In this document: piece by piece, positions 23,867 to 31,826 of the stretch
Numbering within the stretch: the stretch's first letter is position 1
Layout: every line of letters starts with the position of its first letter
NCBI GenBank assembly: GCA_919901915.1
Contig: CAKKQB010000041.1
Location: forward strand, 1-35,493
Length of the DNA stretch: 35,493 bases
DNA from: Omnitrophica bacterium GWA2_41_15
Lineage (GTDB): Bacteria; Omnitrophota; Gorgyraeia; Gygaellales; Profunditerraquicolaceae
Direction of reading: 5' to 3'
Position numbers and translations under genes: made by a program
The notes under the pieces: generated by a model
The model's database searches: none
What the model saw: only the letters and a program-made list of their open reading frames with translations
What the model was told of the DNA's origin: nothing

Positions 23867-24728
23867 AATATTCTCCTTTGTAAACTATTTTTGCCTTACC
23901 TTCCAACCAGACATCTTCAAAGCCAGCGCCTATCTTATTAAAATAAACTTTTAGCGCTTCACCACTCCGGATATGCGCATTTACTTGATTAGCGGATAGC
24001 GCCTGCCTGCCGGCAAGGCAGGGATAACAGATAGCGGATAGCAAAACCGAGGCAACAGAACCTGTGCCGCAGGCAAGAGTTTCATCCTCTACGCCCCTTT
24101 CATAAGTTCTTAACTTTATAGAATTGCTATTTAATATCTCTACAAAATCTACGTTTGTTCCCGCGGGCGCGAATTTCTTGTGATAACGAATTTGCCTGCC
24201 AATATTTGTAACATCAATTTTATCCAAACCCTCTACAAATATTACGGCATGAGGCACCCCGGTATTGATAAAGCTTACCCTTAGATTACGATTATTAATC
24301 TTTAAGGGAATATCTAATTTTATATCCTTAGGGTCAGTTAATTTTATTTTTACAAAATCATCATCAACCCTTGCTTCAATTATTCCAGCCTTTGTTTCTA
24401 TACTTATTTTTCTCTGTTCTCTGTTCTCTGTTCTCTGTTCTCTAGCGCTATAAAGCGCTACGCAGCGCGCTCCATTTCCGCACATTTCCGCTTCGCTTCC
24501 ATCTGCATTAAATACGCGCATCGAGAGATTCGCAGCCTTTATTCTCTCTAAAACAAGTAGCCCATCCGCTCCCGCGCCATACTTTCTATCGCAAATCATT
24601 TTAGCTATAGCGGATAGCGCCTGCCTGCCGGCAAGGCAGGGATAGCGGATAGCGGATAGTGAATTTTTTTCAATAATTACAAAGTCATTTCCCGAAGCCA
24701 CCGTCTTGGTAAAATTTATTTTTTTCAT
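23859..24728 (-). CDS. dapF: Diaminopimelate epimerase carrying three repeat-encoded insertions
   Basis: DapF converts LL- to meso-diaminopimelate. Both catalytic cysteines are present: Cys83 in EMCGNGARC and Cys220 in RGVEDETLACGTGS, so the enzyme is probably active. At 289 residues it exceeds the usual 270-275. The excess lies in three stretches that do not look like DapF: residues 23-41 and 231-247 contain the nearly identical peptides SAIRYPCLAGRQALSAI and SAICYPCLAGRQALSA, and residues 93-107 read AREQRTENREQRK. Each coincides with repeat DNA. All leave the frame open and avoid the active-site loops. It starts 3 bp after lysA and overlaps dapA. Confidence 0.93.
   Translation of the reverse strand: MKKINFTKTVASGNDFVIIEKNSLSAIRYPCLAGRQALSAIAKMICDRKYGAGADGLLVLERIKAANLSMRVFNADGSEAEMCGNGARCVALYSAREQRTENREQRKISIETKAGIIEARVDDDFVKIKLTDPKDIKLDIPLKINNRNLRVSFINTGVPHAVIFVEGLDKIDVTNIGRQIRYHKKFAPAGTNVDFVEILNSNSIKLRTYERGVEDETLACGTGSVASVLLSAICYPCLAGRQALSANQVNAHIRSGEALKVYFNKIGAGFEDVWLEGKAKIVYKGEYYV
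23988..24045. repeat. GCGGATAGC/CCTGCC palindromic insertion in dapF, copy 1
   Basis: AGCGGATAGCG, then CCTGCCTGCCGGCAAGGCAG, then GGATAACAGATAGCGGATAGC. About 37 bp matches the copy at 24606-24662 in the same orientation. The centre CCTGCC-TGCCGGCA-AGGCAGG is close to a perfect palindrome. It encodes the ICYPCLAGRQALSA stretch. Confidence 0.85.
24408..24452. repeat. TCTCTGT tandem array in dapF
   Basis: CTCTGTT repeats four times in heptamer register (about 24413-24443), translated in frame as repeated REQ/ENREQR. Confidence 0.8.
24606..24662. repeat. GCGGATAGC/CCTGCC palindromic insertion in dapF, copy 2
   Basis: Second copy of the insertion at 23988-24045, about 620 bp away in the same gene. 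It ends in three GCGGATA units rather than ACAGATAGCGGATA. It encodes SAIRYPCLAGRQALSAI. Confidence 0.85.
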
Positions 24729-24731
24729 AAC

Positions 24732-25985
24732 CTATATCATTATCTCGTTTTTGATTAAATCTTCGTAACTGTCTCTTTTTCTAATTAAAAAGGTTTCGTC
24801 TTTTTTAACCATAACTTCACAAGCCCGGCAACGAGAATTATAATTACTCGTCATACTAAACCCGTAAGCGCCGGAACCCATTATTGCCAGATAATCCCCT
24901 TCTTTAAGAGGAAGCAATCTCCTGCCTTTAGCAAAAAAATCCGCGCTTTCGCAAATTGGGCCGACGATATCTACTTTCTCTGAAGAGCGTATAGCGTTTA
25001 GCGTATAGCGTATAGGCAAAATCTGATGATACGCGCCATAAAGAGCGGGACGGATCAGATCATTCATTCCCGCGTCAACAATAACAAATTTCTTTTTTAC
25101 GGCAGCCTTAACATACAAAACCTTGGTTACTAAAATTCCGGCATTACCCGCGATAAATCTGCCGGGCTCCATTATTATCTTAAGTTTCGTCTTTTTTAAT
25201 AAAGGCAGGATTTTCGCGGCAAACTTTTCCGCTGTCTGCGGAGTTTCTTCATCATAAACAATTCCTAAACCGCCGCCAATATTTAAATACTCTAAAACTA
25301 TACCTTTTCTTTTAAGCTGCTCAACAAACTCAATCACCTTTGTTATGGCAGAGACATAAGGGACACTCTCAGTAATCTGCGAACCAATATGAATATGCAG
25401 GCCTGAAATTTTTATATTTGAAAATTTATTACATATTAAAAAAATTTGATAAGCGCTCTTAAAATCTATGCCAAATTTATTAGTAAGTTTTCCCGTAGTA
25501 ATATATTTATGGGTCTTTGGCTCAACATCAGGATTTATGCGTATAGATACCTGCGTAATTCTATTTAATCTCTTAGATATGCAATTAATATTTTCTAGTT
25601 CAGGAATTGATTCAACATTAAAAAATAATATCCTTCTCTTAATTGCTTCCTCTATCTCATAAGAAGTTTTCCCCACGGAGGCATAAACAATTTTACTTAC
25701 CGGACAACCCACGGTTACCGCGCGGAAAAGCTCGCCCCCTGAAACAATATCAAGCCCCGCGCCAAAAGAAACCAGTGTCTTTAAAATTGCCAGATTTGAA
25801 TTTGCCTTTACGGAATAACAGATCAGAGGATTGATTGAACGAAAAGCGGTTTTTAGTTTAACGAAGTGGTCAACCACGGTGTGATAACTATACACATAAA
25901 GTGGCGTGCCAAATTTTTGAGCTAGGCTCAGAATTTCTACATCCTCGCAACAAAACTCATTTTTTCTATATTTAAATTCGTGCAT
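24732..25985 (-). CDS. lysA: Diaminopimelate decarboxylase
   Basis: This 417-residue PLP enzyme of the alanine racemase fold decarboxylates meso-DAP to lysine. The Schiff-base Lys60 is in CYSVKANSN. HIHIGSQI (near 196-203), NIGGGLG and MEPGRFIAGNAG bind PLP, and the second-subunit cysteine lies in GPICESADFF (Cys345). Residues 324-336 (PIRYTLNAIRSSE) are encoded by a GCGTATAGC-type repeat and sit directly before the GPICES active-site loop, in frame. The start codon touches the argH stop with no ribosome binding site, so reinitiation after argH is likely. Confidence 0.96.
   Translation of the reverse strand: MHEFKYRKNEFCCEDVEILSLAQKFGTPLYVYSYHTVVDHFVKLKTAFRSINPLICYSVKANSNLAILKTLVSFGAGLDIVSGGELFRAVTVGCPVSKIVYASVGKTSYEIEEAIKRRILFFNVESIPELENINCISKRLNRITQVSIRINPDVEPKTHKYITTGKLTNKFGIDFKSAYQIFLICNKFSNIKISGLHIHIGSQITESVPYVSAITKVIEFVEQLKRKGIVLEYLNIGGGLGIVYDEETPQTAEKFAAKILPLLKKTKLKIIMEPGRFIAGNAGILVTKVLYVKAAVKKKFVIVDAGMNDLIRPALYGAYHQILPIRYTLNAIRSSEKVDIVGPICESADFFAKGRRLLPLKEGDYLAIMGSGAYGFSMTSNYNSRCRACEVMVKKDETFLIRKRDSYEDLIKNEIMI
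24978..25016. repeat. AGCGTATAGCG repeat inside lysA
   Basis: The plus strand reads AGCGTATAGCGTTTAGCG and TATAGCGTATAGG: four to five degenerate heptamers encoding IRYTLNAIR in LysA. The same peptide type occurs in the TPR protein (LNAIRYPLSV) and DapF (LSAIRYP). Confidence 0.8.
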
Positions 25986-27362
25986 TTATTTTAGTTTTTT
26001 GCTCCAGTTTTTTAACTGTCGAGATACGAGCCTCGGGCTTGTTCCGCCGAATGATGTCTTAAGGCCAACTGAAGCCAGGGCATTTAATATTTTCTTTACA
26101 TCAAGCTCTAATTTCGAAGAATATTTCTTTAATTCTGAAACGCTTAAATCTGAAATTCTTCTTTCTTTACCTGAACAATCCCTAAACATTCTGCCCACAA
26201 TATCATGCGCCTGCCTATAGGGCTCTCCTTTCTTAATTAAGTATTCCACAATATCCACGGAAAACAAAGATTCATCCGTTATTTTTAACGCTATCGTATC
26301 TTTTTCTACCGCGATATTTTGAAATAATTCCGCGAATATCTCTAATACGCTTTTCATCGTATCCGCGGCGTCAAAAAGCGCCGGTTTATCTAATTGCAGG
26401 TCGCGATTATACGATAAAGGAAGCCCTTTCATCAACATTAACATACAGGAAAGACTCCCTTGAATTTTACCTGTTGAGCCCCGAATTAACTCTAGCACAT
26501 CCGGATTTTTCTTATGCGGCATAATGCTGGAACCCGTGCAAAATGAATAATCAATATCAATAAAATTAAATTCTTTGGTAGACCAGAGAATCAAATCTTC
26601 TGCCAAACGCGATAAGTGCACTGACAAAATGGATAAACCAGCAAGAAATTCAATGATAAAATCCCGGTCACTTACGCTATCAATGCTATTTCCGGTTAAA
26701 GCCCCAAACCCCAATTCTACTCTTACTTGCTCACGAGAAATAGGTAAACTTGTCCCTGAAAGCGCGCAACTTCCCAGAGGCATAAGAGAGAGCCTTTTTT
26801 GACTGTCTTTGAGTCTTTCTTTATCCCTTTCCATGCATTCAATATAAGCAAGCAGATGATGCGCTAAAAGCACACACTGCGCCATCTGCAGATGAGTATA
26901 ACCCGGAATAATTACCTGCGAATTATTTTCCGCGAACTTCAAAATAGATTTTTGTAAAAGCGTAATCAGCCTTAAAAACTCATTTACCTCATCCCTCATA
27001 AACATTTTTACATCTAAAACAACCTGATCATTTCTGGAACGGGCAGTATGCAGTTTATCTGCCGAGCGGCCAATCTTCTTAAAAAGCGCGTCCTGAATAT
27101 TAGAATGCACATCCTCTTGATTGAGGTCAAATTTAAATTTGCCATTCACCACATCTTTTAGAATAGACTCGAGCCCTTTTACAATCAAAGACGCGTCTTT
27201 AAGGGGAATTATTCTTTGCCTGCCCAGCATTCTTGCGTGGGCGATACTTCCTAAGCAATCATATTTAGCCAACCGCTGGTCATAAGAGATGCTGGAAGTA
27301 AACCTGTCAGTTAATAAACTCGTCCTTTTAGGAAATCTCGTCCCCCACAGTTTTTTCGACAT
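25986..27362 (-). CDS. argH: Argininosuccinate lyase
   Basis: This 458-residue enzyme of the fumarase/aspartase superfamily splits argininosuccinate into arginine and fumarate, the last step of arginine synthesis. Signatures: SRNDQVVLDVKMFMRDE near 109-125, PGYTHLQMAQ with catalytic His157, and the flexible catalytic loop GSSIMPHKKNPD at 277-288. Length is normal and I see no insertions. A weak AAGGG precedes the ATG. The lysA start follows immediately after its stop. Confidence 0.97.
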   Translation of the reverse strand: MSKKLWGTRFPKRTSLLTDRFTSSISYDQRLAKYDCLGSIAHARMLGRQRIIPLKDASLIVKGLESILKDVVNGKFKFDLNQEDVHSNIQDALFKKIGRSADKLHTARSRNDQVVLDVKMFMRDEVNEFLRLITLLQKSILKFAENNSQVIIPGYTHLQMAQCVLLAHHLLAYIECMERDKERLKDSQKRLSLMPLGSCALSGTSLPISREQVRVELGFGALTGNSIDSVSDRDFIIEFLAGLSILSVHLSRLAEDLILWSTKEFNFIDIDYSFCTGSSIMPHKKNPDVLELIRGSTGKIQGSLSCMLMLMKGLPLSYNRDLQLDKPALFDAADTMKSVLEIFAELFQNIAVEKDTIALKITDESLFSVDIVEYLIKKGEPYRQAHDIVGRMFRDCSGKERRISDLSVSELKKYSSKLELDVKKILNALASVGLKTSFGGTSPRLVSRQLKNWSKKLK

Positions 27363-27377
27363 AAATAAACCCTTATT

Positions 27378-27447
27378 TTTTAGCGTAGAGCGTATAGCGG
27401 ATAGAAAAACTCTACGCTCTACGCTCTACGCTATACGCTCTACGCTA
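27378..27447. repeat. TAGCGTAGAGCG/CGCTCTACGCTA foldback array
   Basis: Forward units (AGCGTAGAGCGTATAGCGGATAG) are followed by inverted units (CTCTACGCTCTACGCTCTACGCTATACGCTCTACGCTA would pair with them), filling the whole argG-argH gap. The array forms a strong hairpin on either strand. Confidence 0.8.
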
Positions 27448-27448
27448 A

Positions 27449-28627
27449 TTACCGATATGGCATTCCCCAAACTTTGATAAAACCTTCCGCCAATTTCTGA
27501 TCAAACTTATCCTCTTTACCATAAGTACTTAATTCTTTTTTATAAAGCGAGTAAGGCGAGCTTCTGGCAACAGGGATACAACTTCCCTTAAATAATTTTA
27601 ACCTTATAGTTCCGGTTACCCGACTTTGCGTAGCTTCCACAAAACCATCTAATGCCATTTTCAAAGAAGAATACCAGAGGCCATAATAAACCAATTCCGC
27701 GTATTTAAGCGAAATAATCTCCTTAAAATGCGCAAGCTCTCTGTCCAGCGCGAGACTTTCCATCTCCTTATGAGCAGTGAGAAGAATGGTGGCGGCAGGC
27801 GCTTCATAAATCTCTCTTGACTTGATTCCCACAAGCCTGTTTTCCACCAAATCCGCCCTGCCTATGCCATGCAAAGCGCCTATTTCATTAAGGTGGCTGA
27901 TTAAAGATTTTAATTTATAGTTTTTACCGTCGATTTTTTTAGGCACCCCCTCTTCAAAAGAGATCTCTATGTACTTAGGATAGCCCGATACATTTGAAGG
28001 ACTCTTCGTAATTAAATACACGTCATCAGGCGGCTCCTGTTCTAAATTCTCTAATACCCCAGCCTCAATACTTATACCCCAAATATTTCTATCGACACTG
28101 TAAGGCTTTTTCTTGGTGACGTCTATGGGAATATTATTTTTGATAGCATATTCTATTTCTTCCTCCCTTGATTTAAATTCCCAGTTTCTGACCGGAGCAA
28201 TGATTTCCAATTTCGGGTCTAATATGCCTACGCTAACTTCAAGCCTCACCTGATCGTTGCCCTTACCCGTGCATCCATGCGCCACTATAGTTGCCTTTTC
28301 TTTATGCGCTATCTGAACAAGATATTTCGCGATTAATGGCCTGCCCAACGCGGTTGCCAACAGATATTTTCCTTCGTATACCGCGTTTGCCTTTAAAGCC
28401 GGCAAAACAAAATCCTCTATAAACTCATCCTGCAGGTCTTTTATATACACTTTAGACGCGCCAGCAACAAGCGCTCTTTCTTCTATTGCCTGAAAATCTT
28501 CTCCTTTACCCAGGCCCTGGCCTAGATCCGCGACAAAACAAATAACTTCATAATCCCGATCTTTAAGCCATCTAACAATACATGACGTATCTAAACCGCC
28601 GGAATAAGCTAATATAACTTTTTTCAT
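27449..28627 (-). CDS. argG: Argininosuccinate synthase
   Basis: This 392-residue N-type ATP pyrophosphatase joins citrulline and aspartate. It has the PP-loop AYSGGLDTSCIVRWL at residues 5-19, HGCTGKGNDQVRLE near 116-129 for substrate binding, and SVDRNIWG. The length is typical. The ribosome binding site GAGAGG overlaps the end of argF. It consumes aspartate, like nadX and, through aspartate semialdehyde, dapA in the same run. Confidence 0.97.
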   Translation of the reverse strand: MKKVILAYSGGLDTSCIVRWLKDRDYEVICFVADLGQGLGKGEDFQAIEERALVAGASKVYIKDLQDEFIEDFVLPALKANAVYEGKYLLATALGRPLIAKYLVQIAHKEKATIVAHGCTGKGNDQVRLEVSVGILDPKLEIIAPVRNWEFKSREEEIEYAIKNNIPIDVTKKKPYSVDRNIWGISIEAGVLENLEQEPPDDVYLITKSPSNVSGYPKYIEISFEEGVPKKIDGKNYKLKSLISHLNEIGALHGIGRADLVENRLVGIKSREIYEAPAATILLTAHKEMESLALDRELAHFKEIISLKYAELVYYGLWYSSLKMALDGFVEATQSRVTGTIRLKLFKGSCIPVARSSPYSLYKKELSTYGKEDKFDQKLAEGFIKVWGMPYR

Positions 28628-28631
28628 TTTT

Positions 28632-29522
28632 TTACCTCTCTAACAATTTTATGAGAATCGCTTTCTGCACATGCAACCGATTTTCCGCCTGATCAAAAAC
28701 AATAGAATTTGCTCCGTCAATAACATCCGCGGTTATCTCCTCATCCCGATGGGCAGGCAGGCAATGCATAATCAGACAATCCTTTTTAGCCGATTTAACA
28801 AGTTCTCTATTTACCTGAAAATCCTTAAATGCCTTTTTTCTAATTTCAGCCTCTTTCTCCTGCCCCATACTCGCCCAGACATCAGTGTAAATCACATCCG
28901 CGCCCTTAACCGCTTCAGAAGAATTATAAAACAGATTTGCTGAAGTTTCCTTTAAAATAGAATTATCCGGTTCATATCCTTTAGGGGCTGCCACGTTCAA
29001 GCGTAAATCACATTTCGCGCAAGCTCTAAGCAGGGAACTACAAACGTTATTTCCGTCACCTACATAAGCTAAAGTTATTCCTTTAAGTTTACCGAATTTC
29101 TCCTTTATCGTATAAACATCCGCCATTGCCTGGCAAGGATGCTCAATATCCGATAAGCCATTTATTACCGGAACAGCGGAATATTTTGCCATTTCTAAAA
29201 TATCATCGTGCTTAAATGTCCTAAGCGCTATCGCGTCAACATACCTGGAAAGCGTCATAGCCGCATCCCTTATAGATTCCCTCACCCCTAAATCTATTTC
29301 ATGGGGAGCTAAATAAATAGAATTGCCTCCTAACTGGCACATCCCCACTTCAAAAGAAACCCGCGTCCTATTGGATGGTTTTTGAAAAATCAAGGCCAGA
29401 GTCTTTCCGGTTAAAACCCTATTAAATTTAGCCTTATGTTTCTTAAGCTGACCAGTAAGCTTAAAAATATCCTCAATTTCTTTTTTTGTTAAATCTTTAA
29501 TAGTGATAAAATCTTTTTTCAT
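28632..29522 (-). CDS. argF: Ornithine carbamoyltransferase
   Basis: This enzyme makes citrulline from ornithine and carbamoyl phosphate. It has the carbamoyl phosphate loop KPSNRTRVSFEVGM, ALRTFKHDD, PVINGLSDIEHPCQAMAD, and the ornithine-binding MHCLPAHRDEEI. The ATG at 29522 gives 296 residues; a GTG four codons upstream lies within repeat DNA and is less likely. No good ribosome binding site is visible, as the upstream sequence is the CACGGAT foldback repeat that separates it from argD. Confidence 0.96.
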   Translation of the reverse strand: MKKDFITIKDLTKKEIEDIFKLTGQLKKHKAKFNRVLTGKTLALIFQKPSNRTRVSFEVGMCQLGGNSIYLAPHEIDLGVRESIRDAAMTLSRYVDAIALRTFKHDDILEMAKYSAVPVINGLSDIEHPCQAMADVYTIKEKFGKLKGITLAYVGDGNNVCSSLLRACAKCDLRLNVAAPKGYEPDNSILKETSANLFYNSSEAVKGADVIYTDVWASMGQEKEAEIRKKAFKDFQVNRELVKSAKKDCLIMHCLPAHRDEEITADVIDGANSIVFDQAENRLHVQKAILIKLLER

Positions 29523-29624
29523 CTTTTTATACACGGATTATCACGGATTTTTTAACAGGATGGACACAGATAGATTAATCCGCGTCCATCCGTTATTTTA
29601 TCCGTGTATATCCGTGTCTTTTAA
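29523..29624. repeat. CACGGAT foldback element spanning the argD stop
   Basis: Arms of ACACGGATTATCACGGATT and ATCCGTGTATATCCGTGT, with GGATGGAC / GTCCATCC inside, form a 100-bp imperfect palindrome. It occupies the argF leader and extends into argD, whose last residues (KDTDIHG) and stop codon are encoded by it. Confidence 0.8.
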
Positions 29625-30836
29625 TATGCCATCCAATATCCCTACCGCCTTATCAATCTCTCTCTTCGTTATATTCAATGCCGGCATAAACCGTAATATT
29701 TTACCATGTGTACAATTAATTAAAAGCCTTTTTTTCATGCATTCCTCAACTATACCTTTACCTTCAATATTCAACTCTACCCCTGCCATCAACCCCATGC
29801 CCCTTACTTCTTTTATAACCTGATATTTATCCTTTAACGCGTTAAGTTTTAAAAATAAATAGTCTCCTGTTTTTTTAACATTTGCCAGCAATTTTTCTTC
29901 CTGAAGCGCCCTTAAAACCGCCAGCGCTGCTTTGCAAATAACAGGGCCTCCTCCAAATGTGGAAGCATGCATACCTGGACCTAATATATCCGCGATATCT
30001 TTTTTTACCACCATAACCCCTACAGGCAAACCTCCGGCAAGCGCTTTTGCTAAAGTCATTATATCAGGAATTATACCGTAATGCTGATAACAAAATGATT
30101 TCCCGGTTCTTCCGATACCTGTCTGAACCTCATCTATAATTAAAAGCAACTTTCTTTCATCGCAAATTTTTCTTAAAGATAAAACAAAATCCTTATCCGC
30201 CACATTTATTCCGCCCTCCCCCTGAACTAACTCTAACATTATGGCTGCCGTTTTATCAGTAAGAGCTTTTTTTACTTCTTCAATGTCATTAAATTTAACT
30301 GTTTTAAAGCCTTCCGGCAAAGGCTCAAAACCAGCCTGATACTTTTTCTGACCAGTAGCGGCTAAAGCAGCAAGCGTCCTTCCGTGAAAAGAATTCTCAA
30401 AAGTTATAATTTCATATCTACCTTGGCCGACCGAGGCCGGTATGGCCGAGGAAGTGTCAGAGCCCAACTGGGCCTGACCGAATTTGCGGCTTAGCTTTAT
30501 CGCGCCTTCATTTGCCTCAGCGCCTGAATTACAGAAAAAAACCTTACCCGGATAACTCCAAAAAATAAGTTCTTTCGCTAATTTTGCCTGCGATATATGA
30601 TAATAACTATTCGGAATAAATATTAATTTTGAAATCTGATCACGCACCGCTTGCATCACTTTAGGATGACAATGCCCCAGGCTCCCGACTCCCCAACCCG
30701 GAAAAAAATCCAAATAAACATTATTATGAATATCCCAAAGTTTACTACCCTTGCCTTTTACAAAAACTAAAGGCGTTTTTGTATAGGTAGGCATTATATA
30801 GTCGTTATAACTATCAAACACTTCCTGCAATTTCAT
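29598..30836 (-). CDS. argD: Acetylornithine aminotransferase with in-frame repeat insertion
   Basis: This class III PLP aminotransferase converts N-acetylglutamate semialdehyde to N-acetylornithine (and may act in DAP synthesis in other organisms). PLP features: CNSGAEANEGAIKL near 102-115, FHGRTLAALAATGQ, IIDEVQTGIGRTG and Schiff-base Lys264 in TLAKALAGGLPVG. Residues 121-138 (AQLGSDTSSAIPASVGQ) are a palindromic repeat read in frame, in the loop between SRKFG and RYEIITFEN. The C-terminus KDTDIHG is also repeat-encoded. The ATG at 30836 (GAGG upstream) is preferred over 30854. Confidence 0.95.
   Translation of the reverse strand: MKLQEVFDSYNDYIMPTYTKTPLVFVKGKGSKLWDIHNNVYLDFFPGWGVGSLGHCHPKVMQAVRDQISKLIFIPNSYYHISQAKLAKELIFWSYPGKVFFCNSGAEANEGAIKLSRKFGQAQLGSDTSSAIPASVGQGRYEIITFENSFHGRTLAALAATGQKKYQAGFEPLPEGFKTVKFNDIEEVKKALTDKTAAIMLELVQGEGGINVADKDFVLSLRKICDERKLLLIIDEVQTGIGRTGKSFCYQHYGIIPDIMTLAKALAGGLPVGVMVVKKDIADILGPGMHASTFGGGPVICKAALAVLRALQEEKLLANVKKTGDYLFLKLNALKDKYQVIKEVRGMGLMAGVELNIEGKGIVEECMKKRLLINCTHGKILRFMPALNITKREIDKAVGILDGILKDTDIHG
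30423..30480. repeat. Two-hairpin palindromic element inside argD
   Basis: CGACCGAGGCCGGTATGGCC, GAGGAAGTG and GCCCAACTGGGC share layout and much sequence with 10896-10950. The first stem is GGCC/GGCC here and GGGC/GCCC there, so paired bases changed together. Confidence 0.7.
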
Positions 30837-30855
30837 ATTTCGCTTGCCTCGCATT

Positions 30856-30898
30856 CAACCGGCAAACCGGCAAACCGGCTAACCGGCTAACCATTTAA
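30856..30898. repeat. AACCGGC tandem array between argB and argD
   Basis: Five heptamer-like units (AACCGGCAAACCGGCTAACC) fill the gap. A related but differently arranged GTTAGCC/AACGGG array lies on the other side of argB. Confidence 0.8.
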
Positions 30899-31749
30899 CG
30901 AACTATCTCCGTCCCAATGCCTTGGTTCGTAAATATTTCCAGAAGCAGGGCATGCGGAAGGCGCGCGTCTATAATATGCGCTTTTTTTACGCCATTATCA
31001 AGGCTGGCAAAACATGCCTTAACCTTCGGAATCATACCCTCTTGTATTATATTATTTTCTATTAAACCTTTTGCTTCTTTTTCAGTCAAGGTTGACAAAA
31101 ATGAATGGGGATCGTCAGAATTACGCATAATACCTCTTACATTGGTCAACAAAATTAATTTCTCCGCCCCCAAAGACACGGCTATATTTGATGCCGCCTC
31201 ATCCGCGTTGACATTGTAAGCTCTCTTATCAATACCTTTCCCCATCGGCAAAACAACCACGATTTTGTCCTTTTTTATTTCCTCTAATATGGAACTATTA
31301 TTTATACCTGTAATATGCCCCACCAGGCCTAAATCAATCTTCGCTTTTTTCTTTTCAACCTGAATTATATCTTTATCCTTGCCATTTAGACCTATGGCAT
31401 TCGCGCCTAACTCTTCTATCTCTTTCACGATAATATTATTAAGCTCCTCCAACTCTTCTTCAACCGCCTTAAGAGTTGCCGCGTCTGTAACGCGCATCCC
31501 ATCTACAAATTCAGTTTTTCTTCCTTCCTGACGCATACGTTCACTGATATTCGGTCCGCCTCCATGCACAAGCACCGGCGATAAACCCACAAATTTCAAA
31601 AAAACAATATCCTCCAAAACACTCTTTCTGATTTTTTCATCACCTAATATACTGCCGCCGTATTTTACAACAACTATTTTCCTGTAAAATTTTTTAATAT
31701 AAGGCAGCGCTTCAATTAAAACATCCGCTTTTTTTATTGCTTCTTCCAT
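30895..31749 (-). CDS. argB: Acetylglutamate kinase
   Basis: This 284-residue amino acid kinase phosphorylates N-acetylglutamate, the usual feedback point in the acetyl cycle. It has VVKYGGSILGDE near 27-38, VLVHGGGPNISERM near 59-72, NVNADEAASNIAVSLGAEKLILLTNVRG and the C-terminal GIGTEIVR. The N-terminal helix (EEAIKKADVLIEALPYIKKF) is of the type found in arginine-sensitive enzymes. Both flanks are short tandem arrays, and the array reaches to within a few bases of the ATG, leaving no standard ribosome binding site. Confidence 0.96.
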   Translation of the reverse strand: MEEAIKKADVLIEALPYIKKFYRKIVVVKYGGSILGDEKIRKSVLEDIVFLKFVGLSPVLVHGGGPNISERMRQEGRKTEFVDGMRVTDAATLKAVEEELEELNNIIVKEIEELGANAIGLNGKDKDIIQVEKKKAKIDLGLVGHITGINNSSILEEIKKDKIVVVLPMGKGIDKRAYNVNADEAASNIAVSLGAEKLILLTNVRGIMRNSDDPHSFLSTLTEKEAKGLIENNIIQEGMIPKVKACFASLDNGVKKAHIIDARLPHALLLEIFTNQGIGTEIVR

Positions 31750-31822
31750 ATCCGTTAGCCAGTTAGCCGGTTAGCCAGTTAACCCGTTGAACGAACAACG
31801 GGAAAACGGGCAACGGGTTAAC
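31748..31822. repeat. GTTAGCC/AACGGGTTAAC array between argJ and argB
   Basis: Units of GTTAGCCAGTTAGCCGG and inverted AACGGGAAAACGGG and AACGGGTTAACG pair into a hairpin. It covers the whole intergenic space and abuts the argB start codon. Confidence 0.8.
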
Positions 31823-31826
31823 GTTT

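Noticed and set aside
30856-31822. Possible CRISPR arrays (AACCGGC and GTTAGCC runs)
   Set aside because: Units are only 6-8 bp with no unique spacers of regular length, and no cas gene is present. They are short tandem or foldback arrays.
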